Source: Microbulbifer sp. A4B17
Lineage (GTDB): Bacteria; Pseudomonadota; Gammaproteobacteria; Pseudomonadales; Cellvibrionaceae
NCBI RefSeq assembly: GCF_003076275.1
Contig: NZ_CP029064.1
Span: forward strand, 1,684,501 to 1,748,500
Direction of reading: 5' to 3'
Length of the DNA: 64,000 bases
The position numbers and the translations under genes were made by a program. Under the pieces are notes generated by a model. That model was not told the origin of the DNA. It was given only the letters and a program-made list of their open reading frames with translations, and did not search any database. Shown piece after piece: positions 23,951 through 33,822 of the stretch (position 1 is the first letter of the stretch; each line of letters opens with the position of its first letter).

Positions 23951-24514
23951 AAGTCAGTTTGGCGGTAAATCTTGAATCGGAAAGCGCATATTCTATCAGC
24001 AAGTTATTGTAATGGCGCAAAATTGATCATTCTTCAGTATAAAAAAATAGGAGAAATAAACTCAGTCTATTGATGTCTCGCACCAAAAATGGGCATCTAT
24101 GGTTAAGTCCTTCTGTTGCCCCTGAAACCAATAAGTGTTTGATTTTAAAAGCAACTTGTATTGATAATAGAAAATTATCAGCATTTTGGAACTCACGAAT
24201 TTATTCCTTTGTAACTGCTTTGTATGGAAATAGATTAAGTACAACTGCAGTTGAAATTACTGGTTCAGGGAATAAGATTCTGATGTGCAGAAATTTGGGA
24301 CATCTGGTCTATCTGGGGCCTCCTTGGGCAAATTTATTGGTTGTGCAAAATAAATTTGTCTAAGTGGCAGGTAAGGTCATACAGAACATAAAATATCAAT
24401 TGGGGTATTTCGCCAGTCCCAAGTAATTAGAAACGTAAATTCATAGTGTTGCGGGCACATGTGAAACCGTCCAGGATGGCTGGTTTTATTGCCTGGTGCT
24501 AGGGGGAATAAACA
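23951..24514. other. Intergenic stretch between dusC and oadG
   Basis: An open frame on the plus strand (24073-24363, 96 codons) has no ribosome site at the right distance and no recognisable motif, so I do not call it. The section is AT-rich. The oad promoter should lie near the right end; AGGGGG at 24501-24506 is the ribosome site of oadG. Confidence 0.4.
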
Positions 24515-24751
24515 GTGCAAGAAACACTTTTTCAACAGGGGCTGGATATCACCCTGTTTGGTATGGGGATTGTTTTTACTTTTTTGTTACTGCTGGTGAT
24601 CGGTACCGGCATTATGTCCAGAATAATTTCCCGATATTTCCCCGAGGCGGAGCCCGTCTCCCACACACCTTCCCCCACTGCCGGGAATGATAAGGCCCGT
24701 TTACATGCGGTGATTAAAGCGGCGATTGAACAGCATCGCAAAAGACGCTAA
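24515..24751 (+). CDS. oadG: Oxaloacetate decarboxylase gamma subunit
   Basis: This 78-residue protein starts at GTG 24515 with AGGGGG upstream. It has one membrane helix (ITLFGMGIVFTFLLLLVIGTG), a short Pro-rich linker and a basic C-terminus (AIEQHRKRR). This is the usual OadG plan: the small subunit that holds the alpha and beta subunits together and binds zinc. It is first in the gamma-alpha-beta order typical of gammaproteobacteria, with oadA 53 bases on. Confidence 0.9.
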   Translation: MQETLFQQGLDITLFGMGIVFTFLLLLVIGTGIMSRIISRYFPEAEPVSHTPSPTAGNDKARLHAVIKAAIEQHRKRR

Positions 24752-24804
24752 TCGCTATCCGCTTCCAAATAATTTCCAACAATTTCTGCCGAGAGAGATA
24801 ACCC

Positions 24805-26595
24805 ATGACTGAGGTTAAAAAGCCATTGGGGATTACCGATGTAGTCCTGCGCGATGCCCACCAGTCACTGTTCGCTACCCGACTGCGACTGGACGATATG
24901 CTGCCGATTGCTGAGAAGCTCGATAAAGTTGGCTTCTGGTCACTGGAGTCCTGGGGGGGCGCCACATTCGATTCCTGCATTCGCTATCTCGGCGAAGATC
25001 CCTGGGAGCGGATCCGCGAACTGAAGAAAGCTATGCCGAATACCCCCCAACAGATGCTGTTTAGGGGACAGAATATTCTCGGTTACCGCCACTATGCGGA
25101 CGATGTGGTTGAGAAGTTTGTAGAGCGAGCTGCAGTCAATGGAGTAGATGTGTTCCGCGTGTTCGACGCGATGAACGATATGCGCAATCTGAAAACCGCG
25201 CTGGCTGCGGTTAAGAAGCAAGACAAGCACGCCCAGGGCACTATCTCCTACACTGTGAGCCCGGTGCATACCATGGATTTATGGGTGGACCTGGGCCGAA
25301 AAATTGAGGATCTGGGTGCAGACTCCATTGCGATCAAGGACATGGCCGGTTTGCTGCGCCCCTATGAAGGCTACGAGCTGGTGAAGCGTCTGAAGGCCGC
25401 CGTGGATATCCCCATTCACATGCAGTGCCACGCAACAACCGGTTTGTCTACGGCCACCGCTCTCAAGTGTATAGAGGCGGGTATCGATAACGTGGATACC
25501 GCAATCAGCTCTATGTCCATGACCTACGGCCACAGCCCTACCGAAGCATTGGTAGCGATTTTAGAAGGCACCGAGCGGGATACTGGTCTGGATATCAATC
25601 TGCTGGAAGAAATCGCTGCTTACTTCCGTGACGTACGCAAGAAATATTCGAAGTTTGAGGGCTCCCTGAAAGGTGTAGATTCCCGCATCTTAGTGGCCCA
25701 GGTGCCGGGTGGCATGCTTACCAATATGGAGAACCAGCTGCGCGAACAGGGCGCTGGGGATCGCCTGGATGATGTACTCGAGGAAATCCCCCGGGTGCGT
25801 GAAGACCTGGGCTGTATCCCGCTGGTTACCCCCACATCCCAGATTGTGGGTACCCAGGCGGTGCTCAATGTTCTGACTGGAGAGCGTTACAAGTCGATCT
25901 CGAAAGAGACTGCCGCCGTCTTGAAAGGCGAATACGGTGCAACGCCTGCAGAAGTAAATCAGGAGCTGCAAGTCCGGGTACTGGATGGAGCCAATCCGGT
26001 TACCTGCCGCCCGGCGGACCTGTTGGCGCCAGAGTTGGACAAGTTAACTTTGGAGCTGCAAGAGAAAGCCGGTGAACAGGATGTGGCCCTGACCGATGGT
26101 GAGGGGGAAATCGACGATGTGCTTACCTATGCACTCTTCCCACAGATTGGTCTGAAGTTCCTGAAGAACCGTGGCAACCCAGAGGCATTTGAGCCGGTGC
26201 CCACTGGCAATGAAGGTGCTGCAGTCAAGAACGACAAAGGCGAAGAAGTCTACACGGTAACGGTGGAAGGGCAGAGCTACACCGTCACTGTGGCCGATGG
26301 TGGCGACTTAACCAATGTTGCTCCGGTGTTCGGTGGTGCTCATGCACCTGCAGCTAGTGCACCTTCCGTGCCTGCTACCGGAGGTGAGCCGGTTAATGCC
26401 CCACTCGCCGGAAATATCTTCAAAGTCATGGTAAAGCCCGGAGATCAGGTGAGTGAAGGCCAGGCGGTATTAGTACTGGAAGCGATGAAGATGGAAACTG
26501 TAGTGAGTGCCCCTCGTGCCGGTAGCGTCGCCAGTGTGGCTGTAAAAGAAGGCGATTCAGTGGCGGTAGGTGATGCCCTGCTGTCCATTGCGTAG
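24805..26595 (+). CDS. oadA: Oxaloacetate decarboxylase alpha subunit
   Basis: This 596-residue biotin-dependent carboxyltransferase has a TIM-barrel domain from the start ([28 protein letters not shown] with metal-binding His), the PYC/OADA conserved domain ([21 protein letters not shown]) and an Ala/Pro linker near 505-530. A biotinyl domain follows, with EAMKMET and K562 as the biotin site. It moves the carboxyl group from oxaloacetate to biotin. OadB then releases CO2 and pumps sodium out. Confidence 0.97.
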   Translation: MTEVKKPLGITDVVLRDAHQSLFATRLRLDDMLPIAEKLDKVGFWSLESWGGATFDSCIRYLGEDPWERIRELKKAMPNTPQQMLFRGQNILGYRHYADDVVEKFVERAAVNGVDVFRVFDAMNDMRNLKTALAAVKKQDKHAQGTISYTVSPVHTMDLWVDLGRKIEDLGADSIAIKDMAGLLRPYEGYELVKRLKAAVDIPIHMQCHATTGLSTATALKCIEAGIDNVDTAISSMSMTYGHSPTEALVAILEGTERDTGLDINLLEEIAAYFRDVRKKYSKFEGSLKGVDSRILVAQVPGGMLTNMENQLREQGAGDRLDDVLEEIPRVREDLGCIPLVTPTSQIVGTQAVLNVLTGERYKSISKETAAVLKGEYGATPAEVNQELQVRVLDGANPVTCRPADLLAPELDKLTLELQEKAGEQDVALTDGEGEIDDVLTYALFPQIGLKFLKNRGNPEAFEPVPTGNEGAAVKNDKGEEVYTVTVEGQSYTVTVADGGDLTNVAPVFGGAHAPAASAPSVPATGGEPVNAPLAGNIFKVMVKPGDQVSEGQAVLVLEAMKMETVVSAPRAGSVASVAVKEGDSVAVGDALLSIA

Positions 26596-26614
26596 CCAAA
26601 GGTAGGAGTCACAC

Positions 26615-27931
26615 GTGGATAATCTAATTACTCTTTGGCATTCCTCCGGTGTCGCGCAGATGGCATCGGGCCAGTTCATTATGATTCTGGTGGGCTTGGG
26701 CCTGCTTTTTTTGGCCATTCGCAAAAACTTTGAGCCCTTGCTTTTGGTACCTATCGGTTTCGGCGGAATCCTGGCCAATATTCCCGGTGCCGATCTGGCA
26801 CTCTCCGCCGCAGAGACGGCACTTACCCAGGGTAATGCAGCAATTTTGGCCCAGATGGCCCAGATCCTGGGACTCGACAGCACTTCAGCTCTGCCCGAGT
26901 TGAAGGAAGCTTTGGCCAGTGCGCCGGCAGCCGTGCAGGTGCAAGCGGCGGAGTTTGCCCGGGATGCCGGTTTCAATAACGGTATGTTGTACAACTTCTA
27001 TTCCGTGGCTATTGCTTCTGGAATTGCTCCGCTGGTGATTTTTATGGGCGTGGGGGCCATGACTGACTTCGGTCCGCTTCTCGCCAATCCGCGCACCTTA
27101 TTCCTGGGCGCGGCTGCCCAGTTCGGGATCTTTGCTACGGTGCTCGGTGCTGTGGGTCTCTCGGTAGCGGGAATTATGGACTTCTCTATCGCCGATGCCG
27201 CTGCAATCGGTATTATCGGTGGAGCAGATGGTCCCACGGCTATTTATGTTTCCAGTCTTCTTGCCCCGGATTTGTTGGGTGCGATTGCTGTAGCGGCTTA
27301 TTCCTATATGGCACTGGTACCTATGATCCAGCCGCCGATTATGCGTGCCCTGACTACTGAGCAGGAGCGTAAAATTGAAATGGTGCAATTGCGCCATGTG
27401 AGCAAGCGGGAAAAAATTGCGTTCCCGATGTTGCTGCTTATTTTGGTGGCCCTGTTCCTGCCTGCCGCTGCACCGCTGCTGGGTATGTTCTGCTTTGGTA
27501 ACCTGATGCGTGAGTGCGGTGTGGTATCCCGCTTATCGGATACTGCCCAGAATGCCCTGATCAATATCACTACTATTTTCCTGGGCTTGTCGGTCGGTTC
27601 GAAATTGGCGGCAGACAAATTCCTGGACCCCAAAACTCTGGGTATCCTGGCTTTAGGTATTGTGGCGTTTGCGATTGGCACGGCGGCAGGTGTACTGATG
27701 GCGAAGCTGATCAATGTATTCAGCAAACACAAAATTAACCCCTTGATTGGCTCTGCCGGTGTTTCCGCCGTACCCATGGCTGCCCGGGTGTCTAACAAAG
27801 TAGGGCTTGAGTCCAATCCTCACAATTTCCTGTTGATGCATGCAATGGGACCCAACGTAGCCGGTGTTATCGGCTCTGCGGTAGCTGCGGGTGTAATGAT
27901 CAGTATGGTGAGGAGTTTGACAGGCGGTTAA
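26615..27931 (+). CDS. oadB: Oxaloacetate decarboxylase beta subunit, sodium pump
   Basis: This 438-residue protein starts at GTG 26615, behind AGGTAGGAG. It has many membrane helices. The conserved region [20 protein letters not shown] contains the Asp-Gly-Pro motif essential for sodium transport. Also present are [30 protein letters not shown] and [14 protein letters not shown]. It decarboxylates carboxybiotin and exports Na+. It is 20 bases after oadA and last in the operon, with a terminator behind. Confidence 0.97.
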   Translation: MDNLITLWHSSGVAQMASGQFIMILVGLGLLFLAIRKNFEPLLLVPIGFGGILANIPGADLALSAAETALTQGNAAILAQMAQILGLDSTSALPELKEALASAPAAVQVQAAEFARDAGFNNGMLYNFYSVAIASGIAPLVIFMGVGAMTDFGPLLANPRTLFLGAAAQFGIFATVLGAVGLSVAGIMDFSIADAAAIGIIGGADGPTAIYVSSLLAPDLLGAIAVAAYSYMALVPMIQPPIMRALTTEQERKIEMVQLRHVSKREKIAFPMLLLILVALFLPAAAPLLGMFCFGNLMRECGVVSRLSDTAQNALINITTIFLGLSVGSKLAADKFLDPKTLGILALGIVAFAIGTAAGVLMAKLINVFSKHKINPLIGSAGVSAVPMAARVSNKVGLESNPHNFLLMHAMGPNVAGVIGSAVAAGVMISMVRSLTGG

Positions 27932-27954
27932 TTCAAACCAAATAACCTCATGGG

Positions 27955-27986
27955 AAAGGGTGAACAGTGTTCGCCCTTTTTTATTT
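27955..27986 (+). terminator. Rho-independent terminator of oadGAB
   Basis: The stem AAAGGGTGAAC (27955-27965) pairs with GTTCGCCCTTT with one G-T pair. The loop is 3 nt and a T-run follows (TTTTTTATTTT). It lies 24 bases after the oadB stop. Confidence 0.9.
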
Positions 27987-28161
27987 TCTGAAAAAGCTGG
28001 CTTTATTTAGAGTTTTTTTGGCCTTTTTTACCGCTTCGATAGGAGTAAATCGATAGCAGGCCTTTGCAGCTCGATAGAGTTCATTTTGAGTTAAGGTTCA
28101 TTGCGCTATATTCCACACCAGCTTATTAATTGTAATCGTAACCTGTTTGGAAGTATCTCTT

Positions 28162-28614
28162 ATGCGCAGTTTGCCTATTGTACTTTTTCTCACTCTTTTC
28201 TCCTCCAGTGTGTTCGCTCACGATAACCATCAAACGGCTGAGGAGGTTCGCCTGCTGAAAAAAGAAGTGATCAAGCTTCGCAAGGAGGTACGCTCTGATT
28301 ATAAGCAGAATGTGCAACCTGAAGGTATTCGTGATTTGCAGAATGAAGTTGTTAGATTGCGGAAAAATGTCCATCAGCTGCAGGATTTAATTCTGGAACT
28401 ACAGGCAAGTATCGAAGCTCAGTCTCAATTAGTTCAGCCGCTTCCGGTTAATGAGCGCCCTAAATGGGCTTGTTATATGAAGGATGCTAGAGCTGGAGGC
28501 ATGCACTCCAATGGCTTCAGTCGTGTTGAAGCGAAAGGGAAGCTACTCGAAATTTGCTCCCAGCGTGGTGGCGTTTGCTTTGAAAGTGGAATTAAATGCT
28601 CTGATGAGCAGTAA
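28162..28614 (+). CDS. Exported coiled-coil protein, unknown
   Basis: This 150-residue protein starts at ATG 28162 (in-frame TTG 28147 is alternative). The signal peptide is RSLPIVLFLTLFSSSVFA. Residues about 25-95 form a heptad coiled coil (EEVRLLKKEVIKLRKEV, LQNEVVRLRKNVHQLQDLI). A C-terminal domain with four Cys (WACYMKDARAGGMHSNGFSR, EICSQRGGVCFESGIKC) follows. It probably forms a periplasmic oligomer with disulphides. No family is recognised. A GGC-rich Cys domain of this sort (ACYM-D, G-G-S-EA) often reads as a small periplasmic stress protein, but that is a guess. Confidence 0.65.
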   Translation: MRSLPIVLFLTLFSSSVFAHDNHQTAEEVRLLKKEVIKLRKEVRSDYKQNVQPEGIRDLQNEVVRLRKNVHQLQDLILELQASIEAQSQLVQPLPVNERPKWACYMKDARAGGMHSNGFSRVEAKGKLLEICSQRGGVCFESGIKCSDEQ

Positions 28615-28688
28615 GGAAACGATCGGCTAATCGATGTTGGTGGGGACGGTGGCTCTTGAGGGTGACCAATTCCCCTGGGATGTAGTCT

Positions 28689-29369
28689 CTATTCTTTTAT
28701 TTCTCCCGAGACAATATTGTTAAAAGTAAGGCTGAATGGCTCTATAAAGTGAGCGTTGAGAATTTTAAATAGTAAGTCGCGGGCTTTCAGGTGGAGCTTC
28801 TCAGGGGAGTCAAAGGTCTTTAGGTAATCAGGAAAAAGTTGGCCAATATCTGCTTTAGACCATTCAAGGTGAAACTGTAACCCCATTATTGTTTTGCCGA
28901 ATAGAAAGGCTTGGTGAGCACACAAGTCAGATTCAGCCAAGCGCCTTGCGCCCTCTGGAATTTCGAAATAGTAGCTATGGGCATGAAATACCTGCACGTT
29001 GCTAAAGCACGGGCATGCCGCAGATCTTATCGGCAGCCAGCCCATCTCTTCTTGGGGAAGTGGGTGGATCTCCGCTCCTAGTATATGGGCAAGAATCTGT
29101 GCCCCAAGGCAGATACCTAATACTGGGGTCGGTTGCTCCACAAACTGCTTCACCCATTCAATTTCACTGGTAAGCCAAGGCAGGGTTCGACTATCACAGA
29201 TATTCATCATTCCCCCAAGGAGAATAACTCCGCCAAAACCCTCCTGGGGAAGCAGTGAGTCCTGTGGGCGAATGACTGTTAGTGGGATTTTGTTTTCTTT
29301 TGCCCAGTCGGCAATATACCCCGGACCCTCATTTTTTTCGTGCTGAATAACCAGAATTGGTTTTGTCAT
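28689..29369 (-). CDS. Class I glutamine amidotransferase-like protein (GMP synthase-type domain)
   Basis: A 226-residue protein when started at ATG 29369, one base after the preceding stop; ATG 29393 would overlap that gene. The GATase1 motifs are VILLGGMMNI, PVLGICLGAQILAHILG with the nucleophile Cys, and LQFHLEW with the catalytic His. Stand-alone domains of this type (COG0518) include gamma-glutamyl hydrolases and uncharacterised amidotransferases. It forms a two-gene unit with the upstream secreted protein, divergent from a LysR regulator. Confidence 0.85.
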   Translation of the reverse strand: MTKPILVIQHEKNEGPGYIADWAKENKIPLTVIRPQDSLLPQEGFGGVILLGGMMNICDSRTLPWLTSEIEWVKQFVEQPTPVLGICLGAQILAHILGAEIHPLPQEEMGWLPIRSAACPCFSNVQVFHAHSYYFEIPEGARRLAESDLCAHQAFLFGKTIMGLQFHLEWSKADIGQLFPDYLKTFDSPEKLHLKARDLLFKILNAHFIEPFSLTFNNIVSGEIKE

Positions 29370-29370
29370 G

Positions 29371-30021
29371 TTAGCGGAAATCCTGGCTTTCAAAATACAA
29401 TTGTTTTTTTAACTGGATACCTGCTTTGGTAAAGCTCTTGGGCCAGTTTTTTTCTGAAAGTGGTTTACCACTGTCATTGTAAACGACACTCGGTAAATCC
29501 TGGTTGATACTAACTAATAATATTTGGTCGAAACTGGGGGTGGGGCCTATTTCGTGAACAAGAAGGGCTAGATCCTGGAGTTTTATTAACCGGTAATGCC
29601 CATTTTCTTCCCGACTCAGGGGCTTGTTCATTAGCTGACCTATTACTTCAAAAGTAACAGGGGATAGGGTAGGTTTTCCATTGCGTTCAAAGTGGCCTTT
29701 GTATAGTTGGCCCTTAAAATTGTTTAGCCCACCGTTGCGTAACTTGTCCAGGGAGAATCTTTCTGGTTTAAGGCTGATTAGGTCATTTTTTTGAAATAAA
29801 TCATCGAACTCTACTGGAATTTTAGCTTTCAAATTTAGCAATACCTGATGACTGTGTCGCCCTCCGTGGAGAGGCATATGAGAGGCGATCAATAGCCCTT
29901 CTACAGAGAAGAGGGCCATTCCGTGAACTCCCATGGACTTGTCTCTGTGGTTTGCTAACTCCTGGGCGGAGCTAAATGTTGAGCAGATCAAAAACACCCA
30001 ACTGAACAGCAGGTTCTTCAT
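29371..30021 (-). CDS. Secreted protein of unknown function next to the amidotransferase
   Basis: This 216-residue protein has a signal peptide (MKNLLFSWVFLICSTFSSA). The mature part begins with a histidine-rich region (GVHGMALFSVEGLLIASHMP, then HGGRHSHQV). The rest is alternating strands (FEVIGQLMNKPLS, YRLIKLQDLALLVHEIG, SFDQILLVSINQD). The His cluster might bind a metal. I recognise no family. Its start is 93 bases from the divergent LysR gene, so that regulator is a likely controller. Confidence 0.65.
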   Translation of the reverse strand: MKNLLFSWVFLICSTFSSAQELANHRDKSMGVHGMALFSVEGLLIASHMPLHGGRHSHQVLLNLKAKIPVEFDDLFQKNDLISLKPERFSLDKLRNGGLNNFKGQLYKGHFERNGKPTLSPVTFEVIGQLMNKPLSREENGHYRLIKLQDLALLVHEIGPTPSFDQILLVSINQDLPSVVYNDSGKPLSEKNWPKSFTKAGIQLKKQLYFESQDFR

Positions 30022-30072
30022 ATGTTCTTCTTTATTTGTACAACTTGGATATCGGTAATTCTAAGCGTACAT

Positions 30073-30093
30073 TAGTGATCAATCGATTCACTA
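30073..30093. promoter_or_regulatory. Candidate LysR operator in divergent promoter
   Basis: The perfect inverted repeat TAGTGA (30073-30078), nine bases, TCACTA (30088-30093) lies in the 93-bp gap between the leftward secreted-protein gene and the LysR gene. LysR regulators usually bind a dyad with T-N11-A in such divergent gaps. No binding data exist. Confidence 0.55.
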
Positions 30094-30114
30094 TCAGAAA
30101 GGTTTAGTTCCACA

Positions 30115-30987
30115 GTGGAAATAGAAGCACTTGAGAAGTTTTTGGTGATCGCCGCTACAGAGAACCTTCAACGCTCTGCAGATCGGCTGGATACCACTCC
30201 AGGTGGACTCAGTAAGATACTTAAAAGGCTGGAGCAGGAGTTGGGCGCCCGATTGTTTGACCGGGTAGGCAAGCAGCTTAAAATCAATGATGCGGGGCGC
30301 CGACTGCAAAGTCGGGCTGTTGAGATAGTGGCGATAGCCAATAAGGCGCGCGCTGAGGTTGGTGGCTCTGGTCAGTATTTGGAGTGCAGGATCGCTGCAC
30401 CTGCCATGCTGCAATTACTATTGGGAGTAACTATCCAGAAAAAGCTGCTAATCCACAAGACAGGGGTACATTTGTCATTAACTTCAGCTTATGAGGCTCT
30501 TGCCTTGCGTATGCTGGCGCGCGGGGAAGTAGATTTAGCGCTGGTGACAGGGTCTGTCCTGGGCCAGCTGTCGCCCTCGATGGAGGCGCATTCTCTGGGG
30601 GAAGCTTCTATGTGTGTCGCCGCCGGGCCTGAGCATCCGCTGGCTAAAAGCCGAAGTCTTGAGAAGCAAGTTAACCTGGTAGATATTCTGCAATATCCCT
30701 TTGCGGCTCCGCGAATATCCCCTTTTTGTGGCGAAGAGCGAGGAATCGGCAGTGATGGTTGGCCTGAAAATGTCCACTCTCGCAAGGTGCAGGCAGTAGT
30801 GAACGATTACGGTGTTCTTTGTCGACTTGTAATGGATGGAGAGTTATTGGCGTTCCTGCCAGAAGCACTTGTTCGGGAAATGGGGGGAATCATTCTCAGA
30901 GTTGAAAGTGATTCCATAAATTCTCGGGAAGATCTTTATGTTGTAGGTGTGGGGGAGAGCAATTATTGGTTGGACCTGCTCATCTAG
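30115..30987 (+). CDS. LysR-family transcriptional regulator
   Basis: This 290-residue protein starts at GTG 30115. The N-terminal winged helix-turn-helix reads FLVIAATENLQRSADRLDTT, then SKILKRLEQELGARLFDRVG. The effector domain (about 90-290) starts LECRIAAPAMLQLLLG and includes EVDLALVTG. Codons and frame are normal. It is divergent from the 30021 operon and convergent with atzF, whose stop it overlaps by 4 bases. The inducer is unknown. Confidence 0.92.
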   Translation: MEIEALEKFLVIAATENLQRSADRLDTTPGGLSKILKRLEQELGARLFDRVGKQLKINDAGRRLQSRAVEIVAIANKARAEVGGSGQYLECRIAAPAMLQLLLGVTIQKKLLIHKTGVHLSLTSAYEALALRMLARGEVDLALVTGSVLGQLSPSMEAHSLGEASMCVAAGPEHPLAKSRSLEKQVNLVDILQYPFAAPRISPFCGEERGIGSDGWPENVHSRKVQAVVNDYGVLCRLVMDGELLAFLPEALVREMGGIILRVESDSINSREDLYVVGVGESNYWLDLLI

Positions 30988-32804
30988 GATTTCTTGGCCT
31001 TAAGCCAGTCAAGCCAGCTACCAAAACAGGTGATGTCAGAGGCTCCTTGAAGACCTGAACTTTCACAGATAAATCCCATTTCCCATTCTCCAGTAATTAA
31101 TTCTATTTTTCCTATGCACAAGGGGGCAGGAATAGCAGCGACAAAGCTGCCAAAGAATTTGCTTGGCAACTGCCAGATTTCAACTTGAATAGTTTGGCCT
31201 CTACCTGATTCATCGCGAATCATAGCGGGAGAATCTCTCCCGGGAAGGGCGTAGAGTCGGTATCGTTCACTGGTTTCCGTTATTTTAACCAGTGTTGCCC
31301 CCCGTTCGGTAAGTTGCCAATTTAGAGGCTGTCCCTGGAGGTGGGCACCACAGACTACAAGCTTGATCTGTCTGTCAGGAATTTTAAGCTGATAATAAGG
31401 CTCGATTCCAAAGGCTTTCTCCTCTGGAAATATACCTGTAGCTCCCTGTGGTAAATTACAACTGCGATGTAAACTATTAGCATAATTTAGTAGTGCCATA
31501 TCGCGGTATTTTTGGCTAAATAAGGTTACCCCCCAGCTAACACCGGAGTCCAGAAAACCAACGGGAACAGCCGTTGCTGAGTAATCTAGCAAATTCATAA
31601 AATTAGTATAGGTGCCGAGGATTGAGTTGAGCTTGATTGGCTGTTCAGCTATTTGTGTTCGGGTGTAGGGAGTGGGTAGGGTTGGAATAATAGCGAAGTC
31701 AATATTCTCCATAGCTTTATCACAATTGCGTTTGAGTTCCTTCAAACGGTACTGCTCTTTAAATGTTTCGGTAGCTGTTATTGAGTCTGCTGAGCAGATG
31801 ATAGAGCGGATTACTTTCAGCATTGATTCAGGTTTTACCTCCTGGGTTGAAATCAGTCTTTCTGCTACCCAAGGTCCTTCATAAAGAAGCTTTGCTGCCT
31901 CTATAAATGGATCAAAGTCCAGGTTAATTACAATGCCGCCCTGGTTCTCCAGTTTCTCGACTGATTGTTTAAATAGCGCCTGGGCCTGCTGGTTATTTTG
32001 AAAATACAGTTCTTCAGGGACCCCAAAATAAAAAGGAGAAACATTGGTTGAACCACCTTCTTGGAAATACCTGAGTCTGTTGAAGTGTGGATTTGTGCGG
32101 CTGTAAATATCATGGGAATCGAATACCGCTGTTATATCGAGAATAGTGGCAGCATCGTGGCAATTGAGTGCCAGGATAGAAACACAGTCGAGACTTTTGC
32201 AAGCCGGAACCACCCCGGTAGTACTCAGGAGGCCTCTTGTAGGCTTATGGCCAATCAGGTTATTTATTGCTGCGGGTACACGACCAGATCCTGCTGTATC
32301 TGTCCCAAGGGCAAAGCTTACCTGACCGAGCGCAGTGGAAATTGCTGAACCGGCACTGCTTCCTCCGGAGATATAGTCCTGATTAAATGCATTTTTACCT
32401 TCACCATAGGGAGAGCGAACACCTACCAGACCGGTAGCAAACTGGTCGAGATTGGTTTTTCCCAGTGGAATTGCACCGGCTCTGATCAATATTTTTACAA
32501 CAAAGGCACTCTCTTTGGGGGTATAAGTAAAGTCTGGGCAGGCAGCAGTGGTGGGCACATTAGCGAGGTCAATATTATCTTTAATGGCAAAGGGGATGCC
32601 GTACAGAGGTAGATCTTGAGGGCGTGCACTCTCTAATTTTGATAGATAGGGTTCTAATTGTTCTGGCGACAGTAAAGTAATCCAAGCATTGAAGTCAGAT
32701 TGTTGCTGGGATTGCTCAAGTAACTCTGTTATTAATTCACGGGGTGTGACAATGCCTTTCTCGTAACAGGCTTTCAGGTGATCAAGTGTCAAATTCCAGG
32801 CCAT
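30984..32804 (-). CDS. atzF: Allophanate hydrolase
   Basis: This 606-residue protein has an amidase-signature domain (about 20-450): YGIPFAIKDNID with the catalytic Lys, YISGGSSAGSA with the cis-Ser and a Ser-rich loop, and LGTDTAGSGRVPAA with the nucleophile Ser. The C-terminal domain (about 475-600; KLVVCGAHLQGQPLNWQL, YALPGRDSPAMIRD, IPAPLCIGKIELITG) is the one peculiar to allophanate hydrolases. It splits allophanate to ammonia and CO2. The usual partner, urea or guanidine carboxylase, is not in the window, and neither is a urea transporter. Confidence 0.92.
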   Translation of the reverse strand: MAWNLTLDHLKACYEKGIVTPRELITELLEQSQQQSDFNAWITLLSPEQLEPYLSKLESARPQDLPLYGIPFAIKDNIDLANVPTTAACPDFTYTPKESAFVVKILIRAGAIPLGKTNLDQFATGLVGVRSPYGEGKNAFNQDYISGGSSAGSAISTALGQVSFALGTDTAGSGRVPAAINNLIGHKPTRGLLSTTGVVPACKSLDCVSILALNCHDAATILDITAVFDSHDIYSRTNPHFNRLRYFQEGGSTNVSPFYFGVPEELYFQNNQQAQALFKQSVEKLENQGGIVINLDFDPFIEAAKLLYEGPWVAERLISTQEVKPESMLKVIRSIICSADSITATETFKEQYRLKELKRNCDKAMENIDFAIIPTLPTPYTRTQIAEQPIKLNSILGTYTNFMNLLDYSATAVPVGFLDSGVSWGVTLFSQKYRDMALLNYANSLHRSCNLPQGATGIFPEEKAFGIEPYYQLKIPDRQIKLVVCGAHLQGQPLNWQLTERGATLVKITETSERYRLYALPGRDSPAMIRDESGRGQTIQVEIWQLPSKFFGSFVAAIPAPLCIGKIELITGEWEMGFICESSGLQGASDITCFGSWLDWLKAKKS

Positions 32805-32979
32805 AAGAGCTCCCCGAATATTATTAAATACGCCAGCAGCCCCAGCGATGTTGATTATCAGGACTGTTACAAAGTAATTATTTTAACTTTTGGCTAAACA
32901 CCAGACCTAAACGGGAAAGCCTGGAGGACGTGTTGGCTTGCCCCCCTGGGGCTTATCCTTCTCAATAAGACAGTGTGCT

Positions 32980-33585
32980 TCAGTCTGTGTTTCCCTCAGG
33001 GGGGCAGGGGGCACCCACTGCGATCCAGTTTTTCATCGCTTCTACAACTTTCTCGTGGGGAATATTCACTGGTTGCCGGCTGTCTCCGGGATGCCATCCC
33101 CAAATGGCCAGTGGGTTCTCACTGATAAATTCCAACTGACCGGTCAGTGTACGCCCTCCATTGTCCTGAGGGGTGGTTAGCAGCTTGCAGATCTGAGCCG
33201 ATGACATTTGTGACCAGTTCAGCTCAATGGGTGCCATCTTCCAGCCTGGCGCTCCCGGCGCGCCGGTCACGGGGTTGTTCGTATTGGAGTGGCAGTTATT
33301 GCAACGCATGGTGCCCGCCCCCATATCATCTGGACCGCGCTCTACACGTGGAACATGGGGAGAGCCTTCATTTATTAATGGCATCTCCAGTTGGTGGCAA
33401 TTAAGGCAGCGAGGGTGGAGGAGGACCTCTACGATAGTTTCCCAGTCCTGATGTCCCGGTGCGTCGTTGGCTGCCTCTTGCTGAGAGGCTTCTTGACGCT
33501 GATCGCATCCGCTTAACAGGAGGTAGACTAAGGCGCCTAAGGCCAATAGTGAGCGTAAAGGAACTATGCCTGGCCGTATTTTCAT
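32980..33585 (-). CDS. Lipoprotein with two c-type haem motifs
   Basis: This 201-residue protein starts at ATG 33585. A lipoprotein signal (LLALGALVYLLLSGC) is followed by two CxxCH haem sites, PRCLNCHQ and MRCNNCHS, about 45 residues apart. Other segments are APGWKMAPIELNWSQMS and LAIWGWHPGDSRQPVNIPHE. It matches a group sometimes annotated, without experimental proof, as an isoquinoline 1-oxidoreductase-associated cytochrome. It should carry electrons in the periplasm at the inner or outer membrane. No partner oxidoreductase is nearby. Confidence 0.78.
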   Translation of the reverse strand: MKIRPGIVPLRSLLALGALVYLLLSGCDQRQEASQQEAANDAPGHQDWETIVEVLLHPRCLNCHQLEMPLINEGSPHVPRVERGPDDMGAGTMRCNNCHSNTNNPVTGAPGAPGWKMAPIELNWSQMSSAQICKLLTTPQDNGGRTLTGQLEFISENPLAIWGWHPGDSRQPVNIPHEKVVEAMKNWIAVGAPCPPEGNTD

Positions 33586-33822
33586 TCGGCTTGCCTTTAA
33601 ATTGGGTTTCACCCTCAAAACATAATTGGGCTTGAGGTCTAGTGACAGTCTCAAGATTGATTAGGGCGTCAAAAGATAGACTTGGCGGGTCCAGTTCTGT
33701 TGACTGGTGACTGATTGTTCATATACGGGAATTTAGGCGCCGAAGTACGTGGTATGATAGGCGCCTTGTACTTATTTAATTCTGGTTTAGCAGGGCGCAA
33801 TTGTTAGCGTCTAGGAGAGAGT

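Noticed and set aside
24073..24363. 96-codon frame between dusC and oadG
   Set aside because: AGGAGA is about 18 bases too far from the ATG and the protein has no recognisable motif or signal. The region reads as a promoter-bearing gap.
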